NCBI RefSeq assembly: GCF_019219825.1
Contig: NZ_JAHUXH010000002.1
Span: 124,001-188,000, forward strand
From: Streptomyces sp. TRM70350
Lineage (GTDB): Bacteria > Actinomycetota > Actinomycetes > Streptomycetales > Streptomycetaceae
DNA: 64,000 nucleotides
Direction: 5' to 3'
Shown: positions 17,718 through 28,032 of the stretch, piece after piece
How the letters are laid out: each line of letters begins with the position of its first letter
Numbering within the stretch: position 1 is the stretch's first letter
Position numbers and translations under genes: made by a program
Notes under the pieces: model-generated
Database searches by the model: none
What the model was told of the DNA's origin: nothing
What the model saw: only the letters and a program-made list of their open reading frames with translations

Positions 17718-18489
17718 CTGCGGCCGTCCCTTCCTTGCCGACACTGGGTGCGAGCCGGCCGATGAACGCGAGGCTCTCCTCGAAGATCCGGTCCGCGTCG
17801 TGGTCCAACGTCGCGACGTGGTAGCTCTGTTCCAGCAGGACCTCCCGGACGTCCGTGGACGACACCCGGCTGAGGATCCGGGCCGAGTCGGCCGGCGGCA
17901 CCACATGGTCCTGCGGGCTGTGCAGAAGCAGCAGTGGCTGCGTCACTTGCGGCAACTCGCCGTCGACGATCCGGAAGAAGGTCCGCAGGGAGTGCGCGGC
18001 GTGCAGCGGGACCCGGTCGTAGCCGATCTCGACCACACCGGGCCTGGCGATGTCGCTGGTGATCCCCTTCGTCGACCGCACGAGATGGCGGGCGACCGGC
18101 AGGGCGTACGCCGACAGTCCGTGCACCTTGTTCGCCGGGTTGACGACCACCACACCGCTGACCGCGTCCCCGTGCCGGGCCGCGAGCCGCAGCGCGAGGG
18201 CGCCGCCCATGGACAGGCCGAACACGAACACCTGCGCGCACCGGCGGCTGAGCGCGCGCAGCTCGCGGTCCACCTCGGCGTACCAGTCCTGCCAGCCCGT
18301 GAGCTCCATGTCCTCCCAGCGCGTGCCGTGCCCGGGCAGCAGCGGCAGCGTGACGGACAGGCCGTGCTCGGCGAGGAACTCCGCCCAGGGACGCAGTGAC
18401 TGGGGGGAACCGGTGAAGCCGTGGCAGAGCAGGACGCCGACTTCTCCGCCGTCATGGCGGTACGGCTCGGCTCCAGGAAGGACCGGCAC
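17710..18489 (-). CDS. Alpha/beta hydrolase (Est30/monoacylglycerol-lipase-like)
   Basis: 259 residues. I prefer GTG 18489 (MPVLPGAEPYRHDG...) because AGGAG lies 7 nt upstream; an ATG at 18507 is possible but lacks an SD. The fold shows the oxyanion loop GVLLCHGFTGSPQSL, nucleophile elbow FGLSMGGALAL, acid LHSPQDHVVPP and catalytic His in SYHVATLDHD. This spacing matches carboxylesterases such as Geobacillus Est30 that act on short acyl esters. No signal peptide. It is coupled by overlap to the membrane protein gene downstream and diverges from plsC. Confidence 0.88.
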   Translation of the reverse strand: MPVLPGAEPYRHDGGEVGVLLCHGFTGSPQSLRPWAEFLAEHGLSVTLPLLPGHGTRWEDMELTGWQDWYAEVDRELRALSRRCAQVFVFGLSMGGALALRLAARHGDAVSGVVVVNPANKVHGLSAYALPVARHLVRSTKGITSDIARPGVVEIGYDRVPLHAAHSLRTFFRIVDGELPQVTQPLLLLHSPQDHVVPPADSARILSRVSSTDVREVLLEQSYHVATLDHDADRIFEESLAFIGRLAPSVGKEGTAAGG

Positions 18490-18637
18490 CTTCGGTCTCC
18501 TGTTCATGTGAGAGGGGCGTGAAAAGAGTCCAGGTGTGCTTCACCGTACGCGACCGCACTGACACCGACCAGGGTCGTCGGGTTCATTGCCCGGCCGCCG
18601 GGTTAAGGTCTGATCTATAGACACAGGAGGCACTCGG

Positions 18638-19465
18638 TTGTTGTACGGCGCGATGAAGGTTTCCGTCGGGGGGCCGCTGAAGCTCGTCTTCCGGCCCTGG
18701 GTGGAGGGCCTGGAGAACGTTCCCGCCGAGGGTCCCGCGATTCTGGCCAGCAACCACCTGTCCTTCTCCGACTCGTTCTTCCTGCCCGCCGTGCTCGACC
18801 GGAAGGTCACCTTCATCGCGAAGGCCGAGTACTTCACCACCCCCGGCATCAAGGGCCGTCTGACCGCCGCGTTCTTCAAGGGCGTCGGCCAGCTCCCGGT
18901 GGACCGCTCCGGCGCCCGGGGCGCGGGCGAGGCCGCGATCAAGAGCGGCATAGAGGTCATCGAGCGCGGTGAGCTGTTCGGCATCTACCCGGAGGGCACC
19001 CGCTCGCCCGACGGCCGCCTCTACCGCGGCAAGCCCGGCGGCCTCGCGCGCGTGGCGCTCGCCACCGGCGCCCCCGTCATCCCGGTCGCGATGATCGACA
19101 CGGAGAAGATCCAGCCGCCCGGCAAGGTCGTGCCGAAGCTGATGCGGCCCGGCATCCGGATCGGCAAGCCGCTGGACTTCAGCCGCTACCGGGGCATGGA
19201 GCACGACCGTTTCGTGCTCCGCGCGGTGACCGACGAGGTCATGTACGAGATCATGAAGCTCTCCGGCCAGGAGTACGTCGACATCTACGCGACCGCCGCC
19301 AAGCGGCAGATCGCGGAGGCGGCCAAGGCGGAGAAGGAAGCGGCCAAGGCGGCCAAGGCCGCGCTCGCGCAGGCCGAGAAGGAACAGGCGCAGAAGGAAA
19401 GAGAACGGGCGCAGAAGGCAAAAGAACAGGCGCTGAAGGAAAAGGAACAGCGGGCCGACCAGTAG
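18638..19465 (+). CDS. plsC: 1-acyl-sn-glycerol-3-phosphate acyltransferase (PlsC family)
   Basis: 275 residues. TTG 18638 (or TTG 18641) follows CAGGAGG. The acyltransferase motif I, ASNHLSFSDS (NHxxxxD at about 39-45), and motif III, GIYPEGTRSPDG, are present, as is the VIPVAMIDT strand. It esterifies lysophosphatidic acid at the membrane. The C-terminal 55 residues are a continuous Ala/Lys/Glu helix (AAKAEKEAAKAAKAALAQAE...), longer than in typical PlsC. The mycobacterial counterpart Rv2182c lies in the same neighbourhood. macS begins 18 bp after its stop, so the three genes may be an operon. Confidence 0.9.
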   Translation: MLYGAMKVSVGGPLKLVFRPWVEGLENVPAEGPAILASNHLSFSDSFFLPAVLDRKVTFIAKAEYFTTPGIKGRLTAAFFKGVGQLPVDRSGARGAGEAAIKSGIEVIERGELFGIYPEGTRSPDGRLYRGKPGGLARVALATGAPVIPVAMIDTEKIQPPGKVVPKLMRPGIRIGKPLDFSRYRGMEHDRFVLRAVTDEVMYEIMKLSGQEYVDIYATAAKRQIAEAAKAEKEAAKAAKAALAQAEKEQAQKERERAQKAKEQALKEKEQRADQ

Positions 19466-19483
19466 CGACGGGGGCGGGGGGAC

Positions 19484-20698
19484 ATGGCCAGGCGTGAGCG
19501 CGTCATGAGGATGTCGGTCGAGCAGCCGCTGTGGCGGGCGCTCATGGGGTACCGCGTCCTGACCATGGTGTACGCGATCGGGCTCTTCGTCAGCGCCTAC
19601 GACGAGGTGGCCCGCCCCGGAGTGACCATCGCCTACCTGGCCGTCCTGGCCGTCTGGACCCTGGCCACCCTGCCCAGGGTCGCCAACGCCGCCAGCTGCA
19701 CCAAGCGCTTCCTCACCGTCGACCTCGCCATCGCCCTGGCCGGGATCCTGCTCACCCGGGTCGCCGAGACGCCCGAGCGGATCGACGCGGGCGCCCCGAC
19801 GCTGCCGTCGATATGGACTGCGGGCGCCGTGCTGGCCTTCGCCATCAAGGGCGGCTGGCGCTGGGCGGCCTTCGCCTCCACGCTGGTCGCCGCCGCCAAC
19901 CTGGTCCACCGCTCCGGCGTACCGACCCGCGACACCGTCCACATGGTGCTGCTGGTCTGGATCGCCTCCATCGCCATCGGGTACGTCGTCGAGGTGGCCC
20001 GCGCCTCCGAGCGCACCCTCGCCCGCGCCCTGGAGATCGAGGCCGCGACCCGGGAGCGGGAGCGGCTCGCCCGGGACATCCACGACAGCGTGCTCCAGGT
20101 GCTGGCGATGGTGCAGCGGCGCGGCGCGGTCATCGGCGGTGAGGCGGCCGAGCTGGGCCGCATGGCCGGTGAGCAGGAGGTCGCCCTGCGCACGCTGGTG
20201 TCCGGCGGCATGGTGCCCGTCTCCCGGGTCTCGGAGGACGCCGCCGAGGGAGCGGTCGTCCGCACCGTAGAGGAGTCGGACGACGACGGCGGCCCCGTCG
20301 ATCTGCGCGCGCTGCTCGCCCCGTTCGCCGCCGCCCGGGTCAGTCTCGCCGAGCCCGGCGCGCCCGTCCTGCTGCCGCCGTCCGCCGCGCGGGAGCTGGC
20401 GGCCGCCGTGTCGGCGGCGCTGGACAACGTCCGCAAGCACGCCGGTGCGGGCGCCCGGGCCTGGATCCTGGTCGAGGACGAGCCCGACGCGGTGATCGTG
20501 ACCGTCCGCGACGACGGCCCCGGCATCCCCGAGGGCCGTCTCGCGCAGGCCGAGGGCGAGGGACGGCTCGGCGTGGCGCTGTCCATTTGCGGCAGGCTGC
20601 GCGACCTGGGCGGCACGGCCGAGCTGATCTCAACGCCCGGACAGGGCACGGAAGTCGAGCTGAAGGTACCGAAGCAGATGGCGCGGGGGCAGCGATGA
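19484..20698 (+). CDS. macS: Sensor histidine kinase MacS (NarL-type system)
   Basis: 404 residues. The N-terminal half has four to five membrane helices (RVLTMVYAIGLFVSA, VTIAYLAVLAVWTLATL, LTVDLAIALAGILL, AFASTLVAAANLV, MVLLVWIASIAIGYVV). A HisKA_3 dimerisation domain follows with RDIHDSVLQVLAMVQRRG (phospho-His at about 200), then HATPase_c with ALDNVRKHA (N box) and VRDDGPGIPEG (G1). It matches the MacRS system of Streptomyces, described as affecting morphogenesis and antibiotic production. The stop overlaps the macR start codon. ATG 19484 is used; alternatives are ATG 19505 and 19511. Confidence 0.88.
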   Translation: MARRERVMRMSVEQPLWRALMGYRVLTMVYAIGLFVSAYDEVARPGVTIAYLAVLAVWTLATLPRVANAASCTKRFLTVDLAIALAGILLTRVAETPERIDAGAPTLPSIWTAGAVLAFAIKGGWRWAAFASTLVAAANLVHRSGVPTRDTVHMVLLVWIASIAIGYVVEVARASERTLARALEIEAATRERERLARDIHDSVLQVLAMVQRRGAVIGGEAAELGRMAGEQEVALRTLVSGGMVPVSRVSEDAAEGAVVRTVEESDDDGGPVDLRALLAPFAAARVSLAEPGAPVLLPPSAARELAAAVSAALDNVRKHAGAGARAWILVEDEPDAVIVTVRDDGPGIPEGRLAQAEGEGRLGVALSICGRLRDLGGTAELISTPGQGTEVELKVPKQMARGQR

Positions 20699-21378
20699 GC
20701 GAACAGCAGGGCCCGATCAAGGTGATGGTGGTCGACGACCACCCCATGTGGCGCGACGCGGTCGCCCGCGACCTGGCCGAGTCCGGCTTCGAGGTGGTCG
20801 CCACCGCGGGCGACGGCGACCAGGCGGTACGCCGCGCCAAGGCGGCCGCGCCCGACGTCCTCGTCCTGGACCTCAACCTGCCCGCCAAGCCCGGCGTCCA
20901 GGTCTGCAAGGAGCTGGTCGCCCACAACCCGGCGCTGCGGGTCCTGGTGCTGTCGGCGAGCGGTGAGCACGCCGACGTGCTGGAGGCGGTGAAGTCCGGC
21001 GCGACCGGCTATCTGCTGAAGTCGGCGTCCACGGAGCAGTTGCTGGACGCGGTACGCCGTACGGCCGCCGGCGACCCGGTCTTCACGCCGGGCCTGGCGG
21101 GGCTGGTGCTCGGGGAGTACCGGCGCCTCGCCTCGGACCCTGCGTCCGGCGCGGCGGCGGACGCCGACGAGCCCAAGGCGCCCCGGCTGACCGACCGCGA
21201 GACCGAGGTGCTGCGGCTGGTCGCCAAGGGCCTGAGCTACAAGCAGATCGCCGAACGGCTGGTCATCTCCCACCGCACGGTCCAGAACCACGTCCAGAAC
21301 ACCCTCGGCAAGCTCCAGTTGCACAACCGGGTGGAACTCGTGAGGTACGCGATAGAGCGCGGTCTCGACGAGGAGTAG
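20695..21378 (+). CDS. macR: LuxR/NarL-family response regulator MacR
   Basis: 227 residues, start ATG overlapping the macS stop (ATGA at 20695). The receiver domain has VVDDHPMW, phospho-acceptor Asp in VLVLDLNLP (about residue 59), LSASGE and the conserved lysine in GYLLKSAS. The C-terminal LuxR HTH runs from LTDRETEVLRLVAKGLSYKQ through ISHRTVQNHVQNTLGKLQL. It is the DNA-binding output of MacS. The pfkA gene lies 125 bp downstream with its own promoter. Confidence 0.92.
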   Translation: MSEQQGPIKVMVVDDHPMWRDAVARDLAESGFEVVATAGDGDQAVRRAKAAAPDVLVLDLNLPAKPGVQVCKELVAHNPALRVLVLSASGEHADVLEAVKSGATGYLLKSASTEQLLDAVRRTAAGDPVFTPGLAGLVLGEYRRLASDPASGAAADADEPKAPRLTDRETEVLRLVAKGLSYKQIAERLVISHRTVQNHVQNTLGKLQLHNRVELVRYAIERGLDEE

Positions 21379-21437
21379 GACCCGTCCGAACCAACCATTC
21401 GCCGACTCACCGGAATTGCCCTTACGGGCCATGCCGT

Positions 21438-21461
21438 AGTGACCTGAGTCACCATTAGCGT
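21438..21461 (+). promoter_or_regulatory. pfkA promoter with palindrome matching a Crp-type (or BldD-type) site
   Basis: GTGACCTGAGTCAC at 21439-21452 is an inverted repeat with 5-bp arms. It fits GTG-N6-GNCAC, the Crp motif reported in S. coelicolor, and also the looser AGTGA...TCAC form of BldD sites. A -10-like TAGCGT follows at 21456-21461, 42 nt before the ATG. The site lies between -35 and -10 positions. Confidence 0.45.
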
Positions 21462-21502
21462 GCTCGTACGGCACACGGCAACCGCGGCGAAGGGACAATT
21501 CC

Positions 21503-22531
21503 ATGCGGGTCGGAGTACTGACCGGAGGCGGCGACTGCCCCGGGCTCAACGCCGTCATCCGGGGCATCGTCCGCAAGGGCGTGCAGGAGTACGGCCATGG
21601 CTTCGTCGGCTTCCGGGACGGCTGGCGCGGTCCGCTCGACGGTGACGTCACGCGCCTCGACATCCCGGCCGTGCGCGGCATCCTGCCCCGCGGCGGCACC
21701 ATCCTCGGCTCCTCGCGCACCAACCCGTTCCAGCACGACAACGGCGTCGCCCGGATCAAGGAGAACCTCGCCAAGCACGAGGTCGACGCGCTCATCGTGA
21801 TCGGCGGCGAGGACACCCTCGGCGTCGCCGCACGGCTGTCCGGCGAGTACGGCGTGCCCTGCGTCGGCGTACCGAAGACGATAGACAACGACCTGTCCGC
21901 CACGGACTACACCTTCGGCTTCGACACCGCCGTCGGCATCGCCACCGAGGCGATCGACCGCCTGCACACCACCGCCGAGTCCCATATGCGCGTCCTGGTC
22001 GTCGAGGTGATGGGCCGTCACACCGGCTGGATCGCCATCCACTCCGGCCTGGCCGGCGGCGCCAACGTCATCCTCATCCCCGAGCAGCGCTTCGACGTCG
22101 ACCAGGTGTGCGCCTGGGTGACGTCCCGGTTCAAGGCGTCGTACGCCCCGATCGTCGTCGTGGCCGAGGGAGCCATGCCGAAGGACGGCGACCTGGTCCT
22201 CAAGGACCAGACCCTCGACTCCTTCGGGCACGTACGGCTGTCCGGGGTCGGCGAGTGGCTCGCCAAGGAGATCGAGAAGCGGACCGGCAAGGAGGCCCGG
22301 ACGACCGTCCTCGGGCACGTCCAGCGCGGCGGCACGCCCAGCGCCTTCGACCGCTGGCTCGCCACCCGCTTCGGCCTGCACGCCATCGACTGCGTCCGCG
22401 ACGGCGACTTCGGCACGATGGTCGCCCTGCGCGGCACCGACATCGTCCGGGTCCCGATCGCCGAGGCCACGGCCCGGCTGAAGACGGTCGACCTGAAGCT
22501 CTACGAGGAGGTCGGGGTGTTCTTCGGCTGA
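21503..22531 (+). CDS. pfkA: 6-phosphofructokinase (group III type)
   Basis: 342 residues, start ATG 21503 after GAAGGGA. Motifs: GVLTGGGDCPGLNAVIRG (phosphate loop), IGGEDTLG (E103-D104-T105), VPKTIDNDL (catalytic Asp), VMGRHTGWIA, PEQRF and LGHVQRGGTPSAFDR. It phosphorylates fructose-6-phosphate in glycolysis. Asp104 and the PKTIDND lysine are the residues associated with PPi use, but Streptomyces enzymes of this sequence type are reported ATP-dependent, so the phosphoryl donor cannot be settled from sequence. It is downstream of macRS and preceded by a Crp-like palindrome. Confidence 0.95.
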   Translation: MRVGVLTGGGDCPGLNAVIRGIVRKGVQEYGHGFVGFRDGWRGPLDGDVTRLDIPAVRGILPRGGTILGSSRTNPFQHDNGVARIKENLAKHEVDALIVIGGEDTLGVAARLSGEYGVPCVGVPKTIDNDLSATDYTFGFDTAVGIATEAIDRLHTTAESHMRVLVVEVMGRHTGWIAIHSGLAGGANVILIPEQRFDVDQVCAWVTSRFKASYAPIVVVAEGAMPKDGDLVLKDQTLDSFGHVRLSGVGEWLAKEIEKRTGKEARTTVLGHVQRGGTPSAFDRWLATRFGLHAIDCVRDGDFGTMVALRGTDIVRVPIAEATARLKTVDLKLYEEVGVFFG

Positions 22532-22593
22532 CCCGGCGCCCCACGGGTAGGGGCCGTATATTCGGCCCATACTCGGACAGAACAGGAGATGTC

Positions 22594-23589
22594 GTGGAAA
22601 TCCTGGCCTTCGGCGTGCAGGCCGACGAGAAGCCCCTGATCGCGCGGGCCTTCCAGGGCCACCACGACATCCGCTGTCTGGACGTCTTCCTCACCGAGGA
22701 CACCGCCCCCATCGCCGCCGGCCACGAGATCATCTCCACCAGCGTCAACGCCGACCTCGGCGCTCCGGTGCTGTCCACCCTCGCCTCCGGCGGCACCCGG
22801 ATGATCGCCCAGCGCTCGACCGGCTTCAACAACATCGACCTCGACGTGGCCGAGCGGCTCGGCATGACGGTGGCCCGGGTGTCGTACTACTCGCCGTACG
22901 CGGTCGCCGAGTTCGCCTGGGCCCTCGCCATGGCCGTCAACCGCCGTCTCGTCCGCGCCTCCACCCGCACCCGCGACTTCGACTTCCGCCTCGACGGCCT
23001 GATGGGCCGCGACATGCACGGCCGCACCGCCGGCGTCCTCGGCACCGGCAAGATCGGCGAGGCGTTCGCCCGGATCGCGCACGGCTTCGGCATGCGGCTG
23101 CTCGGCTGGGACATCGCCGAGAACCCCGAATGCATGCAGCTCGGCATGACGTACGTCCCCAAGGAACAGCTGCTCGCCGAGTCCGACCTGGTCACCCTGC
23201 ACGTACCGCTGATGCCGGAGACCCGGCACCTGATCGACGTACCCGCCCTGAAGTCGATGAAGGACGACGCGATCCTGATCAACTCCAGCCGCGGCGGCCT
23301 GATCGACACCGTCGCCCTCGTCCACGAGCTGCGCGCGGGCCGCTTCACGGGCGTCGGCCTGGATGTGTACGAGGCGGAAGCCGGGCTGTTCTTCCTCGAC
23401 AAGTCCCTGCAGGCCGTCGAGGACGACACCCTGGCCCGCCTCGTCACCTTCCCGAACGTGCTGGTCACCTCACACCAGGCGTACTACACCGAGGACGCGG
23501 TCGGCCAGATCGTCGACACCACGCTGCGCAACGTCCTCGACTACCGGGCCGGCCGCCGCTCGGAGAACGTGCTGGTGCCGCGCAGCTGA
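22594..23589 (+). CDS. D-2-hydroxyacid dehydrogenase (D-lactate dehydrogenase-like)
   Basis: 331 residues, start GTG 22594 after CAGGAGA. The NAD-binding motif GVLGTGKIGEAFARIAHGFG lies at about 150. The substrate loop contains RSTGFNNIDLDVAERLG, and the catalytic residues appear as Arg in NSSRGGLIDT, Glu in GLDVYEAEAG and His in TSHQAYYT. The FFLD-containing insertion (EAEAGLFFLDKS) is characteristic of LdhA-type fermentative D-lactate dehydrogenases. It reduces pyruvate to D-lactate with NADH. It follows pfkA by 62 bp. Its 3' end overlaps the convergent anthranilate synthase gene by 49 bp. Confidence 0.88.
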   Translation: MEILAFGVQADEKPLIARAFQGHHDIRCLDVFLTEDTAPIAAGHEIISTSVNADLGAPVLSTLASGGTRMIAQRSTGFNNIDLDVAERLGMTVARVSYYSPYAVAEFAWALAMAVNRRLVRASTRTRDFDFRLDGLMGRDMHGRTAGVLGTGKIGEAFARIAHGFGMRLLGWDIAENPECMQLGMTYVPKEQLLAESDLVTLHVPLMPETRHLIDVPALKSMKDDAILINSSRGGLIDTVALVHELRAGRFTGVGLDVYEAEAGLFFLDKSLQAVEDDTLARLVTFPNVLVTSHQAYYTEDAVGQIVDTTLRNVLDYRAGRRSENVLVPRS

Positions 23590-25421
23590 CCGACCAGCTC
23601 CCGCACGACGCCGGCGCCGTTCAGCGTCAGCACCGACTCCGGGTGGAACTGCACCCCGGCGAACCCCGGGCCGCGCAGGGCATGCACCTCACCGGTGTCG
23701 CTCCGGCTGACCTCGATGCCGTGCGCGGCCAGCTCCGCCGCCGTCTCGTCGTCGCAGCGCGCCACGAAGCTGTTGTAGAAGCCGACGGTCTCCGCCCGCC
23801 CGAACAGGTCGATCGTCGTCTGCGCCCCCTGGTACGGCACTTCCTTCCGTACGATGTCCAGCCCCAGCTCGGCCGCGACCAGCTCATGGCCCAGGCAGAC
23901 GCCGAGCACTCCGTGCCGGTGCCCGCGGACGGCCTCGGCGGTCAGCTCCCGCAGGAACCGCATCTTCGGATCGTCCAGGTCGGACGGGTCACCGGGGCCG
24001 GGCCCGACGACCAGCGGCCCCTCGTGCGCGAGCACGGCCTCGCGCAGGCCGGGCTCGTCATAGCGGCGGACGGTGACGGTGAGGCCCGAGGACCGCAGCA
24101 CATGCGCGAGCATCACCGTGAAGGTGTCCTCGCCGTCGACGACCAGGGCGTGCCCGGTGAGTTCCTCCGTCCGCTCCTGCATCCGCAGCCAGAAGGGCGC
24201 GAAAGACGCCCGGCGCCCGTCCAGCGCGGCCCGCACCCGGGGGTCGTCGGCCAGCCCCGGCCGTGCGGCCTCCTCACGCGGCCGCTGCCGCCGCACGCCC
24301 AGGGCCGCCAGCATCCCCGCCGCCTTCGCGTGCGTCTCCGCGACCTCACCCGCCGGGTCCGAACCGCGGACGAGCGTGGCGCCCACCGGCACCCGCAGCC
24401 GTCCGGCGGCGTCGATGTCGGCGGTGCGGATGAGGATGGGCGAGTCCAGGGTCTGCGCCCCGCCCGAGTCCCGGCCGAGCAGGGCGAGGGCCCCGCCGTA
24501 GTAGCCGCGCCCGCTCGCCTCGTACCGCTCGATGACCCGGCAGGCGTTCTGCACGGGCGAACCGGTGACGGTGGCGGCGAACATGGTCTCCTTCAGCACC
24601 TCCCGCACATCCAGCGAGGACCGGCCGCGCAGCTCGTACTCGGTGTGCGCGAGGTGCGCCATCTCCTTCAGCCGCGGCCCCACGACCACCCCGCCCATGT
24701 CGCCGACCGCGCACATCATCTTGAGCTCCTCGTCGACGACCATCGACAGCTCCTCGATCTCCTTGCCTTCGGCGAGGAAGCCGAGCAGGTGCTCCGGGGT
24801 GGGTCCCTCGGCGGGATAGCGGTACGTCCCGCTGATCGGGTTCATCACGACCGTGCCGCCGGACATCCGCACGTGCACCTCGGGGCTGGCCCCGACCAGC
24901 GTCCGGTCACCGGTGTGCACCACGAACGTCCAGTACGCGCCCCGCTCCCCGACGAGCAGCCGCCGGAACAGCGCCAGCGCGTCGGCCCGGCCGAACCCCG
25001 GGATCTCACCCTCGTACGTCCGCCGGACGACGAAGTTGGCGCCCTCGCCCCGCCCGATCTCCTCCCGCAGCACGCGGCCCACGATCCCGGCGTACTCCTC
25101 GTCCCCGACGTCGAAGCCGCCGCCCTCGACGCGCACCTCGTGCGCCGGGAGCCGCCGCAGCGCCTCGGCGAGCGGGATGTCGTACGACTCCTCGGGGGTG
25201 AGCGCCAGCAGCGGGGTGCCGTCGTCGCGGACGTCGAAGCCGCGCTCGCGGATCTGGCGGTGCGGGACGAGCGCGAGGCTCTCGTCGGGGAGGTCGGCGA
25301 GGCGGTCGTACGCCGTCACGGGGCCGAGCAGCAGTTCCACGGTGTCGTGGTCATGGCCGGGGGCGCGGCGGCGGAGCAGGGCGAAGGGGCGGTCGTCGTG
25401 CGGGAGCTGTGCCAGGTCCAT
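23541..25421 (-). CDS. trpE: Fused anthranilate synthase, TrpE-TrpG type
   Basis: 626 residues. The N-terminal chorismate-binding part has GASPEVHVRMSGG, NPISGTYRY, KEIEELSMVVDEELKM, FAATVTGSPVQNACRVIERYE and YYGGALALLG. A glutamine amidotransferase domain follows, with VGPGPGDPSDL, nucleophile in GVCLGHE (Cys about 509) and catalytic FHPES (His about 593, Glu about 595). GHE replaces the usual GHQ. It converts chorismate and glutamine to anthranilate. ATG 25421 follows a Trp-codon leader peptide and a terminator, so it is attenuator-controlled, which points to primary tryptophan supply rather than phenazine (PhzE-like fusions are the alternative). Confidence 0.92.
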   Translation of the reverse strand: MDLAQLPHDDRPFALLRRRAPGHDHDTVELLLGPVTAYDRLADLPDESLALVPHRQIRERGFDVRDDGTPLLALTPEESYDIPLAEALRRLPAHEVRVEGGGFDVGDEEYAGIVGRVLREEIGRGEGANFVVRRTYEGEIPGFGRADALALFRRLLVGERGAYWTFVVHTGDRTLVGASPEVHVRMSGGTVVMNPISGTYRYPAEGPTPEHLLGFLAEGKEIEELSMVVDEELKMMCAVGDMGGVVVGPRLKEMAHLAHTEYELRGRSSLDVREVLKETMFAATVTGSPVQNACRVIERYEASGRGYYGGALALLGRDSGGAQTLDSPILIRTADIDAAGRLRVPVGATLVRGSDPAGEVAETHAKAAGMLAALGVRRQRPREEAARPGLADDPRVRAALDGRRASFAPFWLRMQERTEELTGHALVVDGEDTFTVMLAHVLRSSGLTVTVRRYDEPGLREAVLAHEGPLVVGPGPGDPSDLDDPKMRFLRELTAEAVRGHRHGVLGVCLGHELVAAELGLDIVRKEVPYQGAQTTIDLFGRAETVGFYNSFVARCDDETAAELAAHGIEVSRSDTGEVHALRGPGFAGVQFHPESVLTLNGAGVVRELVGQLRGTSTFSERRPAR

Positions 25422-25443
25422 GGTTCCTCTTCCGTCGTCGTGA

Positions 25444-27027
<1,584 letters not shown>

Positions 27028-27119
27028 GCGGTTCACCTGTTACCGGCGCATGCATTGGGGCGCGGATCACAAACGATCCGCGCCCCTCCACTTTTGCGCT
27101 CCGGGTGCTGCGGGTAAGG

Positions 27120-27138
27120 TTAGGTTAGCCTCACCGAT
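27120..27138 (+). promoter_or_regulatory. Iron box (DmdR/DtxR-type operator) before bfd
   Basis: TTAGGTTAGCCTCACCGAT matches the 19-bp DtxR/DmdR1 consensus (TTAGGTTAG-S-CTMACCTAA) at 16 or more positions. It lies about 48 bp before the ferredoxin start codon and overlaps its probable promoter (TAAGGT at 27115-27120). Iron-loaded DmdR1 would repress bfd. Confidence 0.8.
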
Positions 27139-27185
27139 CAACGGGGAAGGCACCATCAATCGAGCCCCGGCGGGAGGTGAACCGC

Positions 27186-27437
27186 GTGTACGTCTGCAGT
27201 TGCTTCGGCATCACCGAGCAGCAGGTCAAGCAGCACGCGGAGAACGGCGCCTGTACCCCTCGCCAGATAGCCTCGGCCTGCAAGGCGGGCACGGACTGCG
27301 GCGGCTGTGTACGCCGTATCCAGGCACTCCTCGGCCGCGGCAACTGTCCGCGCCGGGAGCTGGCCGACCAGGGCAGGTCGCCCCTGACCGATGTGGCGCA
27401 GCCGCCCGCCGCCCAGGTGACCGCCGACGCCGCCTGA
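27186..27437 (+). CDS. bfd: Bacterioferritin-associated ferredoxin (BFD-like [2Fe-2S] protein)
   Basis: 83 residues, start GTG 27186 with GGGAGG 8-9 nt upstream. The BFD pattern is complete: CSC near the N-terminus (Cys4, Cys6), then CKAGTDCGGC (Cys38, Cys41). BFD binds bacterioferritin and passes electrons that reduce stored Fe(III) for release. An iron box lies upstream and the bacterioferritin gene ends 5 bp downstream on the opposite strand, so iron starvation should raise the release partner but not the store. The C-terminal 25 residues are an unconserved Pro/Ala tail. Confidence 0.93.
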   Translation: MYVCSCFGITEQQVKQHAENGACTPRQIASACKAGTDCGGCVRRIQALLGRGNCPRRELADQGRSPLTDVAQPPAAQVTADAA

Positions 27438-27442
27438 GTGCC

Positions 27443-27952
27443 TCAGCCGCCGTGGCTGCCCGACTCCTTGGAGTCCGGCTGGCTCTGCTCGATCACGGTC
27501 GACAGATAGAGCGACTCGCCCAGCTTCTCGATCAGTTCGAGCTGGGTGTCCAGGTAGTCGATGTGGTGCTCCTCGTCGGCGAGGATCGCCTCGAAGAGGT
27601 TCGCCGACGTGATGTCGGCCTTGGCGCGCATGATCTCCACACCGCGCCGCAACCGGTCGATGGCCTCCACCTCGATCTGCCGGTCCGCCTCGAACATCTC
27701 GGTCACGCTCTGGCCGACGCGGACGTGGAACAGCCGCTGGTAGTTGGGCAGACCGTCCAACAGCAGGATGCGCTCCGTGAGCGCCTCGGCGTGCCGCATC
27801 TCGTCGAACGACTCGTCCCGGGTGTACTTGGCGAGTTTCGTCCACCCCTTGTGGTCCTGCAGCTTGGAGTGCAGGAAGTACTGGTTGATCGCGGTGAGCT
27901 CGGCGGTCAGCTGCTCGTTGAGCAGTTCGAGCACCTCGGGGTCGCCCTGCAT
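27443..27952 (-). CDS. bfr: Bacterioferritin
   Basis: 169 residues, start ATG 27952 after AAGGAGC. The four-helix bundle shows the ferroxidase ligands NEQLTAELTAINQYFLHSK, RDESFDEMRHAEALTERIL (Glu, His) and LADEEHHIDYLDTQLELIE. The Met in DEMRHAEAL matches the heme-binding position of bacterioferritins. It assembles as a 24-subunit cage that oxidises and stores iron. It is convergent with bfd and has its own upstream region with two inverted repeats (28033-28065). The Ser/Gly tail is short and variable. Confidence 0.95.
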   Translation of the reverse strand: MQGDPEVLELLNEQLTAELTAINQYFLHSKLQDHKGWTKLAKYTRDESFDEMRHAEALTERILLLDGLPNYQRLFHVRVGQSVTEMFEADRQIEVEAIDRLRRGVEIMRAKADITSANLFEAILADEEHHIDYLDTQLELIEKLGESLYLSTVIEQSQPDSKESGSHGG

Positions 27953-28032
27953 GAGTGGGCTCCTTCCACGTCGGGAGGTCGAAACGGGAGGTTGCCGCCG
28001 CATGATTGCACCGCACATCGAAGATCGTCCAG

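Noticed and set aside
22561-22593. A fusion of pfkA frame-shifted sequence with the hydroxyacid dehydrogenase (long upstream frame from 22108)
   Set aside because: The upstream part is the shifted reading of pfkA; the dehydrogenase has its own SD and GTG at 22594.
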